From Chondrilla cf. caribensis (Eukaryota > Porifera > Demospongiae > Chondrillida > Chondrillidae): a DNA stretch of 64,000 bases. The stretch is from the NCBI GenBank assembly GCA_964020155.1, contig OZ026553.1:5139009-5203008 (forward strand). The letters are read 5' to 3'. A program made the position numbers and the translations under genes. This document shows, piece after piece, positions 12,201-25,500 of this stretch; position 1 is the stretch's first letter, and each line of letters begins with the position of its first letter. The notes under the pieces are model-generated. The model had not been told where the DNA came from and searched no databases. It was given only the letters and a program-made list of their open reading frames with translations.

Positions 12201-15200
12201 TATGTACATTCATATATGTGTGTAATACGCCTTGTGGTGATCACCTAAGCAATTTGAGAGTTCTTTGCTGGTCACCAGGGGCTACCCAGTGTCCATGCCA
12301 AACTCACCAACTCATTTTCGGAAGAATTGAGATTGTCCTGAGTGCGCTATAAGCCTCGTGGTGACAAGTAAAAAAATGTCACTTTTTTGAGTTGTCACCA
12401 TGACCTCTCCTGTGTGCACGTAATGCATCATAGCTGAAATCTGAATGCACAGACACACTCCTGGACCTAGTAGCTACCTTCTGATAGCAAAAAGGATGCA
12501 TTTTGATGTCGACCAAAATTTTCCTCCAGTGCCACATATAATAGAATGTATATACTTTGTATGTACATTCATATATGTGTGTAATACGCCTTGTGGTGAT
12601 CACCTACGCAATTTGAGAGTTCTTTACTGGTCACCAAGGGCTACCCAGTGTCCATGCCAAACTCACCAACTCAATTTCGGAAGAATTGAGATTGTCCTGA
12701 GTGCACTATAAGCCTCGTGGTGACAAGCAAAAAAATGTCACTTTTTTGAGTTGTCACCACGGCCTCTCCTGTGTACACGTAATGCATCTTAGCTGACATC
12801 CGAATGCACAGACACACTCCTGGACCTAGTAGCTACCTTTTGATAGCAAAAAGATGCATTTTGATGTCGATCAAAATTTCCCCCCAGTGCCACATATAAT
12901 AGAATGTATATACTTTGTATGTACATTCATATATAAGTGTAATACGCCTTGTGGTGATCACCTAAGCAATTTGAGAGTTCTTTGCTGGTCACCAGGGGCT
13001 ACCCAGTGTCCATGCCAAACTCACCAACTCAATTTCTGAAGCATTATGATTGTCCTGAGTGCACTATAAGCCTCGTGGTGACAAGCAAAAAATGTCAATT
13101 TTTTGAGTTGTCACCATGGCCTCTCCTGTGTGCACGTAATGCATCATAGCTGAAATCCGAATGCACAGACACACTCCTGGACCTAGTAGCTACCTTCTGA
13201 TAGCAAAAAGATGCATTTTGATGTCGATCAAAATTTCCCCCCAGTGCCACATATAATAAAATGTATATACTTTGTATGTACATTCATATATAAGTGTAAT
13301 ACGCCTTGTGGTGATCACCTAAGCAATTTGAGAGTTCTTTACTGGTCACCAAGGGCTACCCAGTGTCCATGCCAAACTCACCAACACAATTTCGGAAGCA
13401 TTCAGATTGTCCTGAGTGCACTATAAGCCTCGTGGTGACAAACAAAAAAATGTCACTTTTTTGAGTTGTCACCACAGCCTCTCCTGTGTGCACGTAATGC
13501 ATCATAGCTGAAATCCGAATGCACAGACACACTCCTGGACCTAGTAGCTACCTTCTGATAGCAAAAGGATGCATTTTGATGTCGATCAAAATTTCTCCCC
13601 AGTGCCACATATAATAAAATGTATATACTTTGTATGTACATTCATATATAAGTGTAATACGCCTTGTGGTGATCACCTAAGCAATTTGAGAGTTCTTTAC
13701 TGGTCACCAAGGGCTACCCAGTGTCCATGCCAAACTCACCAACACAATTCCGGAAGCATTATGATTGTCCTGTGTGCACTATAAGCCTCGTGGTGACAAG
13801 CAAAAAAATGTCACTTTTTTGAGTTGTCACCACGGCCTCTCCTGTGTGCACGTAATGCATCATAGCTAAAATTCGAATGCACAGACACACTCCTGGACCT
13901 AGTAGCTACCTTCTGATAGCAAAAAGATGCATTTTGATGTCGATCAAAATTTCCCCCCAGTGCCACATATAATAAAATGTATATACTTTGTATGTACATT
14001 CATATATGTGTGTAATACGCCTTGTGGTGATCACCTAAGCAATTTGAGAGTTCTTTGCTGGTCACCAGGGGCTACCCAGTGTCCATGCCAAACTCACCAA
14101 CTCATTTTCGGAAGAATTGAGATTGTCCTGAGTGCGCTATAAGCCTCGTGGTGACAAACAAAAAAATGTCACTTTTTTGAGTTGTCACCACGGCCTCTCC
14201 TGTGTGCACGTAATGCATCATAGCTGAAATCCGAATGCACAGACACACTCCTGGACCTAGTAGCTACCTTCTGATAGCAAAAAGATGCATTTTGATGTCG
14301 ATCAAAATTTTCCTCCAGTGCCACATATAATAGACTGTATATACTTTGTATGTGCATTCATATATAAGTGTAATACGCCTTGTGGTGATCACCTAAGCAA
14401 TTGGAGAGTTCTTTACTGGTCACCAAGGGCTACCCAGTGTCCATGCCAAACTCACCAACTCATTTTCGGAAGCATTCAGATTGTCCTGAGTGCGCTATAA
14501 GCCTCGTGGTGACAAGTAAAAAAATGTCAATTTTTTGAGTTGTCACCACGGCCTCTCCTGTGTGCACGTAATGCATCATAGCTGAAATCCGAATGCACAG
14601 ACGCACTTCTGGACCTAGTAGCTACCTTCTGATAGCAAAAAGGATGCATTTTGATGTCGATCAAAATTTCCCCCCAGTGCCACATATAATAAAATGTATA
14701 TACTTTGTATGTACATTCATATATGTGTGTAATACGCCTTGTGGTGATCACCTAAGCAATTGGAGAGTTCTTTACTGGTCACCAAGGGCTACCCAGTGTC
14801 CATACCAAACTCACCAACACAATTTCGGAAGCATTCAGATTGTCCTGAGTGCGCTATAAGCCTCGTGGTGACAAGCAAAAAAATGTCAATTTTTTGAGTT
14901 GTCACCACGGCCTCTCCTGTGTGCACGTAATGCATCATAGCTGAAACCCAAATGCACATACACACTCCTGGGCCTAGTAGCTACCTTCTGATAGCAAAAA
15001 GATGCATTTTGATGTCCACCAAAATTTCCCCCCAGTGCCACATATAATAGAATGTATATACTTTGTATGTACATTCATATATGTGTGTAATACGCCTTGT
15101 GGTGATCACCTAAGCAATTTGAGAGTTCTTTACTGGTCACCAAGGGCTACCCAGTGTCCATACCAAACTCACCAACACAATTTCGTAAGCATTATGATTG

Positions 15201-18200
15201 TCCTGAGTGCGCTATAAGCCTCGTGGTGACAAGCAAAAAAATGTCAATTTTTTGAGTTGTCACCACGGCCTCTCCTGTGTGCACGTAATGCATCATAGCT
15301 GAAATCCAAATGCACAGACACACTTTTGGACCTAGTAGCTACCTTCTGATAGCAAAAAGATGCATTTTGATGTCGATCAAAATTTCCCCCCAGTGCCACA
15401 TATAATAAAATGTATATACTTTGTATGTACATTCATATATAAGTGTAATACGCCTTGTGGTGATCACCTAAGCAATTGGAGAGTTCTTTGCTGGTCACCA
15501 AGGGCTACCCAATGTCCATGCCAAACTCACCAACACAATTTCGGAAGCATTCAGATTGTCCTGAGTGCACTATAAGCCTCGTGGTGACAAGCAAAAAAAT
15601 GTCACTTTTTTGAGTTGTCACCACGGCCTCTCCTGTGTGCACGTAATGCATCATAGCTGAAATCCGAATGCACAGACACACTCCTGGACCTAGTAGCTAC
15701 CTTCTGATAGCAAAAAGATGCATTTTGATGTCGATCAAAATTTCCCCCCAGTGCCACATATAATAAAATGTATATACTTTGTATGTACATTCATATATGT
15801 GTGTAATACGCCTTGTGGTGATCACCTAAGCAATTGGAGAGTTCTTTGCTGGTCACCAAGGGCTACCCAATGTCCATGCCAAACTCACCAACACAATTTC
15901 GGAAGCATTCAGATTGTCCTGAGTGCACTATAAGCCTCGTGGTGACAAGCAAAAAAATGTCAATTTTTTGAGTTGTCACCACGGCCTCTCCTGTGTGCAC
16001 GTAATGCATCATAGCTGAAATCCGAATGCACAGACACACTCCTGGACCTAGTAGCTACCTTTTGATAGCAAAAAGATGCATTTTGATGTGGACCGAAATT
16101 TCCCCCCAGTGCCACATATAATAAAATGTATATACTTGTATGTACATTCTTATATGTGTGTAATACGCCTTGTGGTGATCACCTAAGCAATTTGAGAGTT
16201 CTGTGCTGGTCACCAAGGGCTACCCGGTGTCCATGCCAAACTCACCAACACAATTTCGGAAGCATTCAGATTGTCCTGAGTGCGCTATAAGCCTCGTGGT
16301 GACAAGCAAAAAATGTCAGTTTTTGAGTTGTCACCACGGCCTCTCCTGTGTACACGTAATGCATCTTAACTGAAATCCAAATGCATAGACACACTCCTGG
16401 ACCTAGTAGCTACCTTTTGATAGCAAAAAGATGCATTTTGATGTCGATCAAAATTTCCCCCCAGTGCCACATATAATAGAATGTATATACTTTGTATGTA
16501 CATTCATATATAAGTGTAATACGCCTTGTGGTGATCACCTAAGCAATTTGAGATTTCTTTGCTGGTCACCAAGAGCTACCCAGTGTCCATGCCAAACTCA
16601 CCAACACAATTTCGGAAGAATTCAGATTGTCCTGAGTGCACTATAAGCCTCGTGGTGACAAGCAAAAAAATGTCAATTTTTTGAGTTGTCACCACGGCCT
16701 CTCCTGTGTGCACGTAATGCATCATAGCTGAAATCCGAATGCACAGACACACTCCTGGACCTAGTAGCTACCTTCTGATAGCAAAAAGATGCATTTTGAT
16801 GTCGATCAAAATTTCCCCCCAGTGCCACATATAATAGACTGTATATACTTTGTATGTACATTCATATATAAGTGTAATACGCCTTGTGGTGATCACCTAA
16901 GCAATTTGAGAGTTCTTTGCTGGTTACCAAGGGCTACCCAGTGTCCATGCCAATCTCACCAACTCAATTTCGGAAGCATTCAGATTGTCCTGAGTGCACT
17001 ATAAGCCTCGTGGTGACAAGCAAAAAAATGTCAATTTTTTGAGTTGTCACCACGGCCTCTCCTGTGTGCACGTAATGCATCATAGCTGAAATCCGAATGC
17101 ACAGACACACTCCTGGACCTAGTAGCTACCTTCTGATAGCAAAAAAGATGCATTTTGATGTCGATCAAAATTTCCCCCCAGTGCCACATATAATAGAATG
17201 TATATACTTTGTATGTACATTCATATATAAGTGTAATACGCCTTGTGGTGATCACCTAAGCAATTTGAGAGTTCTTTGCTGGTCTCCAAGGGATACCCAG
17301 TGTCCATGCCAAACTCACCAACACAATTTCGGAAGCATTCAGATTGTCCTGAGTGCGCTATAAGCCTCGTGGTGACAAGCAAAAAAATGTCACTTTTTTG
17401 AGTTGTCACCACGGCCTCTCCTGTGTACACGTGATGCATGTTAGCTATAATACGAATACACAGACACACTCCTGGACCTAGTAGCTACCTTCTGATAGCA
17501 AAAAAGATGCATTTTGATGTCGATCAAAATTTCCCCCCAGTGCCACATATAATAAAATGTATATACTTTGTATGTACATTCATATATGTGTGTAATACGC
17601 CTTGTGGTGATCACCTAAGCAATTTGAGATTTCTTTGCTGGTCACCAAGGGCTACCCAGTGTCCATGCCAAACTCACCAACACAATTTCGGAAGCATTCA
17701 GATTGTCCTGAGTGCACTATAAGCCTCGTGGTGACAAGCCAAAACATGTCATTTTTTTGAGTTGTCACCACGGCCTCTCCTGTGTGCACGTAATGCATCA
17801 TAGCTGAAATCCGAATGCACAGACACACTCCTGGAACTAGTAGCTACCTTCTGATAGCAAAAAGATGCATTTTGATGTCGATCAAAATTTCCCCCCAGTG
17901 CCACATATAATAGAATGTATATACTTTGTATGTACATTCATATATAAGTGTAATACGCCTTGTGGTGATCACCTAAGCAATTTGAGATTTCTTTGCTGGT
18001 CACCAAGAGCTACCCAGTGTCCATGCCAAACTCACCAACACAATTTCGGAAGCATTCAGATTGTCCTGAGTGCACTATAAGCCTCGTGGTGACAAGCAAA
18101 AAAATGTCACTTTTTTGAGTTGTCACCACGGCCTCTCCTGTGTGCACGTAATGCATCATAGCTGAAATCCGAATGCACAGACACACTCCTGGACCTAGTA

Positions 18201-21200
18201 GCTACCTTCTGATAGCAAAAAAGATGCATTTTGATGTCGATCAAAATTTCCCCCCAGTGCCACATATAATAGAATGTATATACTTTGTATGTACATTCAT
18301 ATATAAGTGTAATACGCCTTGTGGTGATCACCTAAGCAATTTGAGAGTTCTTTGCTGGTCTCCAAGGGATACCCAGTGTCCATGCCAAACTCACCAACAC
18401 AATTTCGGAAGCATTCAGATTGTCCTGAGTGCGCTATAAGCCTCGTGGTGACAAGCAAAAAAATGTCACTTTTTTGAGTTGTCACCACGGCCTCTCCTGT
18501 GTACACGTGATGCATGTTAGCTATAATACGAATACACAGACACACTCCTGGACCTAGTAGCTACCTTCTGATAGCAAAAAAGATGCATTTTGATGTCGAT
18601 CAAAATTTCCCCCCAGTGCCACATATAATAAAATGTATATACTTTGTATGTACATTCATATATGTGTGTAATACGCCTTGTGGTGATCACCTAAGCAATT
18701 TGAGATTTCTTTGCTGGTCACCAAGGGCTACCCAGTGTCCATGCCAAACTCACCAACACAATTTCGGAAGCATTCAGATTGTCCTGAGTGCACTATAAGC
18801 CTCGTGGTGACAAGCAAAAAAATGTCATTTTTTTGAGTTGTCACCACGGCCTCTCCTGTGTGCACGTAATGCATCATAGCTGAAATCCGAATGCACAGAC
18901 ACACTCCTGGAACTAGTAGCTACCTTCTGATAGCAAAAAGATGCATTTTGATGTCGATCAAAATTTCCCCCCAGTGCCACATATAATAGAATGTATATAC
19001 TTTGTATGTACATTCATATATAAGTGTAATACGCCTTGTGGTGATCACCTAAGCAATTTGAGATTTCTTTGCTGGTCACCAAGAGCTACCCAGTGTCCAT
19101 GCCAAACTCACCAACACAATTTCGGAAGCATTCAGATTGTCCTGAGTGCACTATAAGCCTCGTGGTGACAAGCAAAAAAATGTCACTTTTTTGAGTTGTC
19201 ACCACGGCCTCTCCTGTGTGCACGTAATGCATCATAGCTGAAATCCGAATGCACAGACACACTCCTGGACCTAGTAGCTACCTTCTGATAGCAAAAAGAT
19301 GCATTTTGATGTCGATCAAAATTTCCCCCCAGTGCCACATATAATAGACTGTATATACTTTGTATGTACATTCATATATAAGTGTAATACGCCTTGTGGT
19401 GATCACCTAAGCAATTTGAGATTTCCTTGCTGGTCACCAAGGGCTACCCAGTGTCCATACCAAACTCACCAACACAATTTCGGAAGCATTCAGATTGTCC
19501 TGAGTGCACTATAAGCCTCGTGGTGACAAGCCAAAACATGTCACTTTTTTGAGTTGTCACCACGGCCTCTCCTGTGTGCACGTAATGCATCATAGCTGAA
19601 ATCCGAATGCACAGACACACTCCTGGACCTAGTAGCTACCTTCTGATAGCAAAAAGATGCATTTTGATGTCGATCAAAATTTCCCCCCAGTGCCACATAT
19701 AATAAAATGTATATACTTTGTATGTACATTCATATATGTGTGTAATACGCCTTGTGGTGATCACCTAAGCAATTTGAGAGTTCTTTGCTGGTCACCAAGG
19801 GCTACCCAGTGTCCATGCCAAACTCACCAACACAATTTCGGAAGCATTCAGATTGTCCTGAGTGCACTATAAGCCTCGTGGTGACAAGCAAAGAAATGTC
19901 ACTTTTTTGAGTTGTCACCATGGCCTCTCCTGTGTGCACGTAATGCATCATAGCTGAAATCCGAATGCACAGACACACTCCTGGACCTAGTAGCTACCTT
20001 CTGATAGCAAAAAGATGCATTTTGATGTCGATCAAAATTTCCCCCCAGTGCCACATATAATAGAATGTATATACTTTGTATGTACATTCATATATAAGTG
20101 TAATACGCCTTGTGGTGATCACCTAAGCAATTTGAGATTTCTTTGCTGGTCACCAAGAGCTACCCAGTGTCCATGCCAAACTCACCAACACAATTTCGGA
20201 AGCATTCAGATTGTCCTGAGTGCACTATAAGCCTCGTGGTGACAAGCAAAAAAATGTCACTTTTTTGAGTTGTCACCACGGCCTCTCCTGTGTACACGTA
20301 ATGCATCATAGCTGAAATCTGAATGCACAGACACACTCCTGGACCTAGTAGCTACCTTCTGATAGCAAAAAGATGCATTTTGATGTCGATCAAAATTTCC
20401 CCCCAGTGCCACATATAATAGACTGTATATACTTTGTATGTACATTCATATATAAGTGTAATACGCCTTGTGGTGATCACCTAAGCAATTTGAGATTTCC
20501 TTGCTGGTCACCAAGGGCTACCCAGTGTCCATACCAAACTCACCAACACAATTTCGGAAGCATTCAGATTGTCCTGAGTGCACTATAAGCCTCGTGGTGA
20601 CAAGCCAAAACATGTCACTTTTTTGAGTTGTCACCACGGCCTCTCCTGTGTGCACGTAATGCATCATAGCTGAAATCCGAATGCACAGACACACTCCTGG
20701 ACCTAGTAGCTACCTTCTGATAGCAAAAAGATGCATTTTGATGTCGATCAAAATTTCCCCCCAGTGCCACATATAATAAAATGTATATACTTTGTATGTA
20801 CATTCATATATGTGTGTAATACGCCTTGTGGTGATCACCTAAGCAATTTGAGAGTTCTTTGCTGGTCACCAAGGGCTACCCAGTGTCCATGCCAAACTCA
20901 CCAACACAATTTCGGAAGCATTCTGATTGTCCTGAGTGCACTATAAGCCTCGTGGTGACAAGCAAAGAAATGTCACTTTTTTGAGTTGTCACCATGGCCT
21001 CTCCTGTGTGCACGTAATGCATCATAGCTGAAATCCGAATGCACAGACACACTCCTGGACCTAGTAGCTACCTTCTGATAGCAAAAAGATGCATTTTGAT
21101 GTCGATCAAAATCTCCCCCCAGTGCCACATATAATAGAATGTATATACTTTGTATGTACATTCATATATGTGTGTAATACGCCTTGTGGTGATCACCTAA

Positions 21201-21370
21201 GCAATTTGAGAGTTCTTTGCTGGTCACCAGGGGCTACCCAGTGTCCATGCCAAACTCACCAACTCATTTTCGGAAGAATTGAGATTGTCCTGAGTGCGCT
21301 ATAAGCCTCGTGGTGACAAACAAAAAAATGTCACTTTTTTGAGTTGTCACCACGGCCTCTCCTTTGTGAA
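6300..21370. repeat. Satellite B: 358-bp tandem array, about 42 copies
   Basis: Units of 358 bp (range about 355-360) run head to tail for 15 kb. Landmarks in order are ttgtcaccacggcctctcct, acacactcctggacctagta, gatgcattttgatgtcgatc, cccccagtgccacatataat, ttgtggtgatcacctaagca, gctggtcaccaagggctacc, and cctcgtggtgacaagc followed by an A-run and a T-run. Neighbouring copies differ at a few percent of sites, and recurrent variants (aaaatgt/gaatgt, ataagtg/tgtgtg, acacaatttcgg/actcattttcgg) are shared between distant copies. The 60-94 codon frames on both strands repeat once per unit and end inside it; I do not treat them as genes. Confidence 0.97.
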
Positions 21371-21830
21371 TGTGATGCATCATAGCACAAATACAAATGC
21401 ACGGACACACTCCTGGAACCAGTACCATCCTCTGTTAACAAAATTGGTATGTTTTGTTGCCAAACACACATTCACCCCAGTGTCCATATAGCACATATAT
21501 TATTGCATATACTTTTGTATATACATTCCAATAGAAATGCTATACACCTTGTGGTGATCACTCAGGTAATTTTCCATTCCTTTGCTGGTCACCAGGGTCT
21601 GCTCAGTGTCCATACCAAACACACCAACACAATTTCGGATGCATACACACCGTCCTGAGTGTGCTATAAGTTCTACAATTCTGCCCAGTGTCCATATGGC
21701 ACATATATATAATATTGCATATATTTTTGTATGTACATGTACATTTGAATATAAGTGTAATCGCCTTGTGGTGTCCGTATGGGACACATATAATGCATGT
21801 ACATTCCAATATAGGTACCATATTGTTATA
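21371..21830. repeat. Diverged satellite B units (right flank)
   Basis: After 21,370 the units become strongly diverged but keep the same landmarks (gcacggacacactcctggaa, gtatatacattccaatag, cttgtggtgatcactcagg, cagtgtccataccaaacaca). They resemble the left-flank copies at 510-1,262 more than the homogeneous core, as expected where the edges of an array escape homogenisation. Confidence 0.8.
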
Positions 21831-22290
21831 CCTAATGTTACGGGCCACCTGATAAGATGGGGATTGTTTCAGAATTCAGCTCACATCCCCAGTTAGGACT
21901 GGTAAAGATATCAGGCTGACATGCCCCCTCTCCCATACGTTATGGAAGGTGATTAGCGTTTCTATTCTCCTATTCTCTTTCATACATTGACAATATTAAG
22001 CACCTCCAAATGTAGCTAAGGTTATGGGTCACCTAATGAGATGAGGATTGTTTCAGAATTTAGTTCACGTCCACAGCTAGGTCTGGTAAATTATCAGGTT
22101 CACATGCCTCTCATGAGTTATATAAGAAGGTGCTTAGCATTTATTCTCCTATTCTCTCCCATACATTGAAAAACTAAAAGCACCTCCTAAGCTTACAGAC
22201 AACTTAATGAGACACAGATTGTTTCAGAATTTAGCTTGCATCCCCAGCTAGGTCTAGGGAAGATATCAGGTTGACGCACCCCCTCACTAT
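21831..22290. repeat. Diverged satellite A units (right flank)
   Basis: About two and a half degenerate satellite A copies are seen. The block aatgttacgggccacctgat followed by agatggggattgtttcagaa is almost the same as at 190-235 on the far left. The block therefore reads A-B-A-spacer-B-A overall. Beyond 22,290 the sequence becomes single-copy. Confidence 0.78.
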
Positions 22291-22568
22291 TTGTTAATCA
22301 CCAAAGTAGCTATAGACCTGATGAACAATACTGAACTATAAATTTATAATTGTCTCTAAAGAAACTTACAAGCTGATTGTACAACATATCGTGTCTACCA
22401 TTTTCTCCAATAAGGCCTGTTGTTTCATAATTATACATATAAGTGCGTAATACGTATGTAGATACCTACAAACCCAAGCATACATGTACTGTATGTGTAA
22501 CAGACGATGTTATAAAAACTGTCCTAAGAAAGAGATAGTTATAAAAGTACACGCTACAAGGGAGTTCT

Positions 22569-25500
22569 TCAATCCTCGCTACAATCCACATTGTAGCAGA
22601 TCTTGTTCACCTTTCGGGCTAGTTGTTCTCTGGTGTACTCTCTGTCCTCCTTGTCGAGACCACACCCCCACAGGAGGTAGAGGGGGAGGAACACTCCCAG
22701 GACCATTCTGTCGAAGGTCATAACAGGCACCGCCCACAGCACGACACAGGGGAGTGTCCATACGGGGTGCCTCATGTGAGAATACATTCTCTGCAGCTTG
22801 TCACTTTGACCAGCCAATGGAGCAGATCCATACAACACCTACAGTACACAATGTACACATACGTACATATATCAATATAAATACTAATGGGATACAATAG
22901 TATTACGAAATACGCCTTATTGGCAGAGGGTCTCCAACGACAGTGGGCAAGAGCAGTGAAGATGGATTCTACAATGATATCACAGGCTTTTTTGAACTCT
23001 TATTTGCATGTACTGCATGTCTAATATTGCCTGCATGTAAATTAAAATTATTTTTCATTCTAATAATCCTACTGCATTTTTTTTTTGATTTTTTATTCAT
23101 TCATTAATTTAATTTATTATCGTATTTGTGTATCTACATTCCACTTTATTTCATTTTTTCCCTTCTTTTTGTACTGTTCTGTTCACAGGATGCCTAGAAT
23201 AGTAGCCATTGGCTAAAGGCTTCCCCTGTTTAAATAAGCTATCCTATCCTATCCTATCCTATTGGGGGTGGAGACTCCACTAGAGGAGAACAACGCACCC
23301 ACAGAAGTATGTAACTCTGCCAAATAGCCATATTGTACGTACATACACCAATGTTGTAATACATACACACATAAGGTCTACATACTGTACATGTATACTA
23401 GGTGTGCACATAGTGCAGAACCTCGCTTGTATATAGTAGTGTGGTAGCTATGGAGGGAGGCCAACTTCAGCTTCCATTTTTATTTCGATAGGAAAAAAAA
23501 TCTTTGCTGGTAGGTAGAGTGAGTCTGGGAATGAGGTTGAGAAAGTCTATTAACTGTCTTTAAAGCTTTTTGCTCATCGTAAAGTCACGCGCAAGCACAT
23601 GCCATGACGTCATATACCATTTGCAAATGGCTGACAAGATGGACGTCATCATGGCCGGCCAATTCTAGGTCCCGAACTACGTTACGGCGTACCCTACTTA
23701 CGCCGAAAGGGAAGTCAAAAATCGTTACGCAAAATTTTTAGATAACTTGTTTGTTCACGTTTTAAGAGGTCTGGTAATCGCATAGCGAGAAAAGTGCCAC
23801 CGTGAAGGAAAGAAATGTGAGTTGCCTTTTCTTAAGCGTTGCGCAAACTCCAGGTTGTCTGTACAAACGTTCGTTACTTTATTCTGTAGCACGCCGATGC
23901 CCGCTCACACCAGCATAGACAAATATCGAATTTCGTTCACGAGCACTTTGAAACTCTCGGCGAAAGAAAGCACAAATGGGACAAAATCTTAGAATTTTTA
24001 ACCCGGAAACTAATCAAATGAGTGGGCGCCAACTCTGGGCACCCCTATGCGACGGAAACAGATAACCTCGCGGTATAAACCGCTCGGTAATTACATATAA
24101 AAGATTAGTGTATATGAATCATACAATGTACATAATATACATACGTAGGTCTACATAATTATAGTGTACATGAGTGTACATACGTACGTACGTATAATAC
24201 TGTATGTGCACTATACACTATACATAAGGGTCTACATACTGTACGTACATGCATACATATATAATATATATAAATTACTGTATGTATATCATACAATGTA
24301 CATCTGGGTCTACATAATGTATGCAAATGCGTGTACATACTTATTATACAATATATACACTATACATAATACATACATATGGCTAGGTCTACATACGTAC
24401 GCAGGGGCGGCGGAGTAAGTCCGGCAGACCCGGCGGCTGCCGGACCAATGTCTGCCACAGACCTAAAAAAAATATGCACCAACTTACAAATGGGGGTTTC
24501 AGGGAATCAGCAACCACTGCAATTCTCAGAAATACCCTTTTATTACCTCTTGGGTGTTAATCGACTCACATATAGTCGGACAGAACGGCAGCATTACTGC
24601 AAATGTAAAAAAAACTACTCAGTCGACCGTACCGAGCTTAACGACGCCATTTTGGTCTAAGCATATTAATTACACTATCACTCCTAGGGAGATTAAAATG
24701 GCGTCGTCGTCGCCGCCATCGTCTGTTGTCCCTACCGGTCGCCGCGAGCTATCTGAGAAGTTTCACTCCGCAAAGTCGTTTAAATTTCCCAAGCGAACGT
24801 TAACAAATATTCATCGAGTACCTTTGGCACCCCTACATTATTGTACTTTTGCCTGACCAAAGTCAAATTGCTTCCGCCAGCCCTGGTACGTACTGTACAT
24901 GCATATAATAATAATGTGTGGACAGTACACCATACAATGTGCATATTGGTCAACTGCTCACCTGAGGCAGCCCCAGTAGCTCTGTGTGGCTGAAGCAGAG
25001 CAGGGACAACATGATGCATGCCCATGCCAGAACGTGGACAACTGCAAACGTCTTCACCACCCAGTCCTGATGGGAGGAGAGCTCCCACAGGGTACGATTT
25101 GGAATTGACGACCACCACAGACTACCAACCTACAGCGTTGACAAGTTGACATGATGTTATGTGGGTACCATCACATGTAACAGGTGGGTACCATCACATG
25201 TAACATGCGGGTACCATCACATGTAACAGGTGGGTACCATCACATGTAACATGCAGGTACCATCACATGTAACAGGTGGGTATAACGTAGTATCAAGGAA
25301 ACTTCTAACAGCTAAGTTCTGTGAGTAGTGTACAGTGTACCTGAATACAGTGAGTACATACACAAGATATAATCCACCCTGCCAATGTACACATACAGTC
25401 CACCTAAACATGGCACACACACACACATACATACGTAGTTAAGACTTCAACCAAGTGTTGGTCTGCAGGGCACGTTGTCTAATTCATGCATACGTACATG

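Noticed and set aside
6413..21304. Dozens of 60-94 codon frames on both strands with nearly the same peptides (MHFDVDQNFPPVPHIIECIY and similar)
   Set aside because: They recur once per 358-bp satellite unit on both strands, end inside the unit, and have no splice or promoter context. Conservation comes from homogenisation of the repeat.
6300..21370. CENP-B box in satellite B as proof of a centromere
   Set aside because: I looked for a TTCGNNNNANNCGGG-like motif and found only short partial matches (atttcggaagc); centromere identity stays unproven.
24379..24660. 93-codon plus-strand frame as a gene
   Set aside because: It begins in simple repeat and lies within the degenerate hAT-like element; no domain is present.
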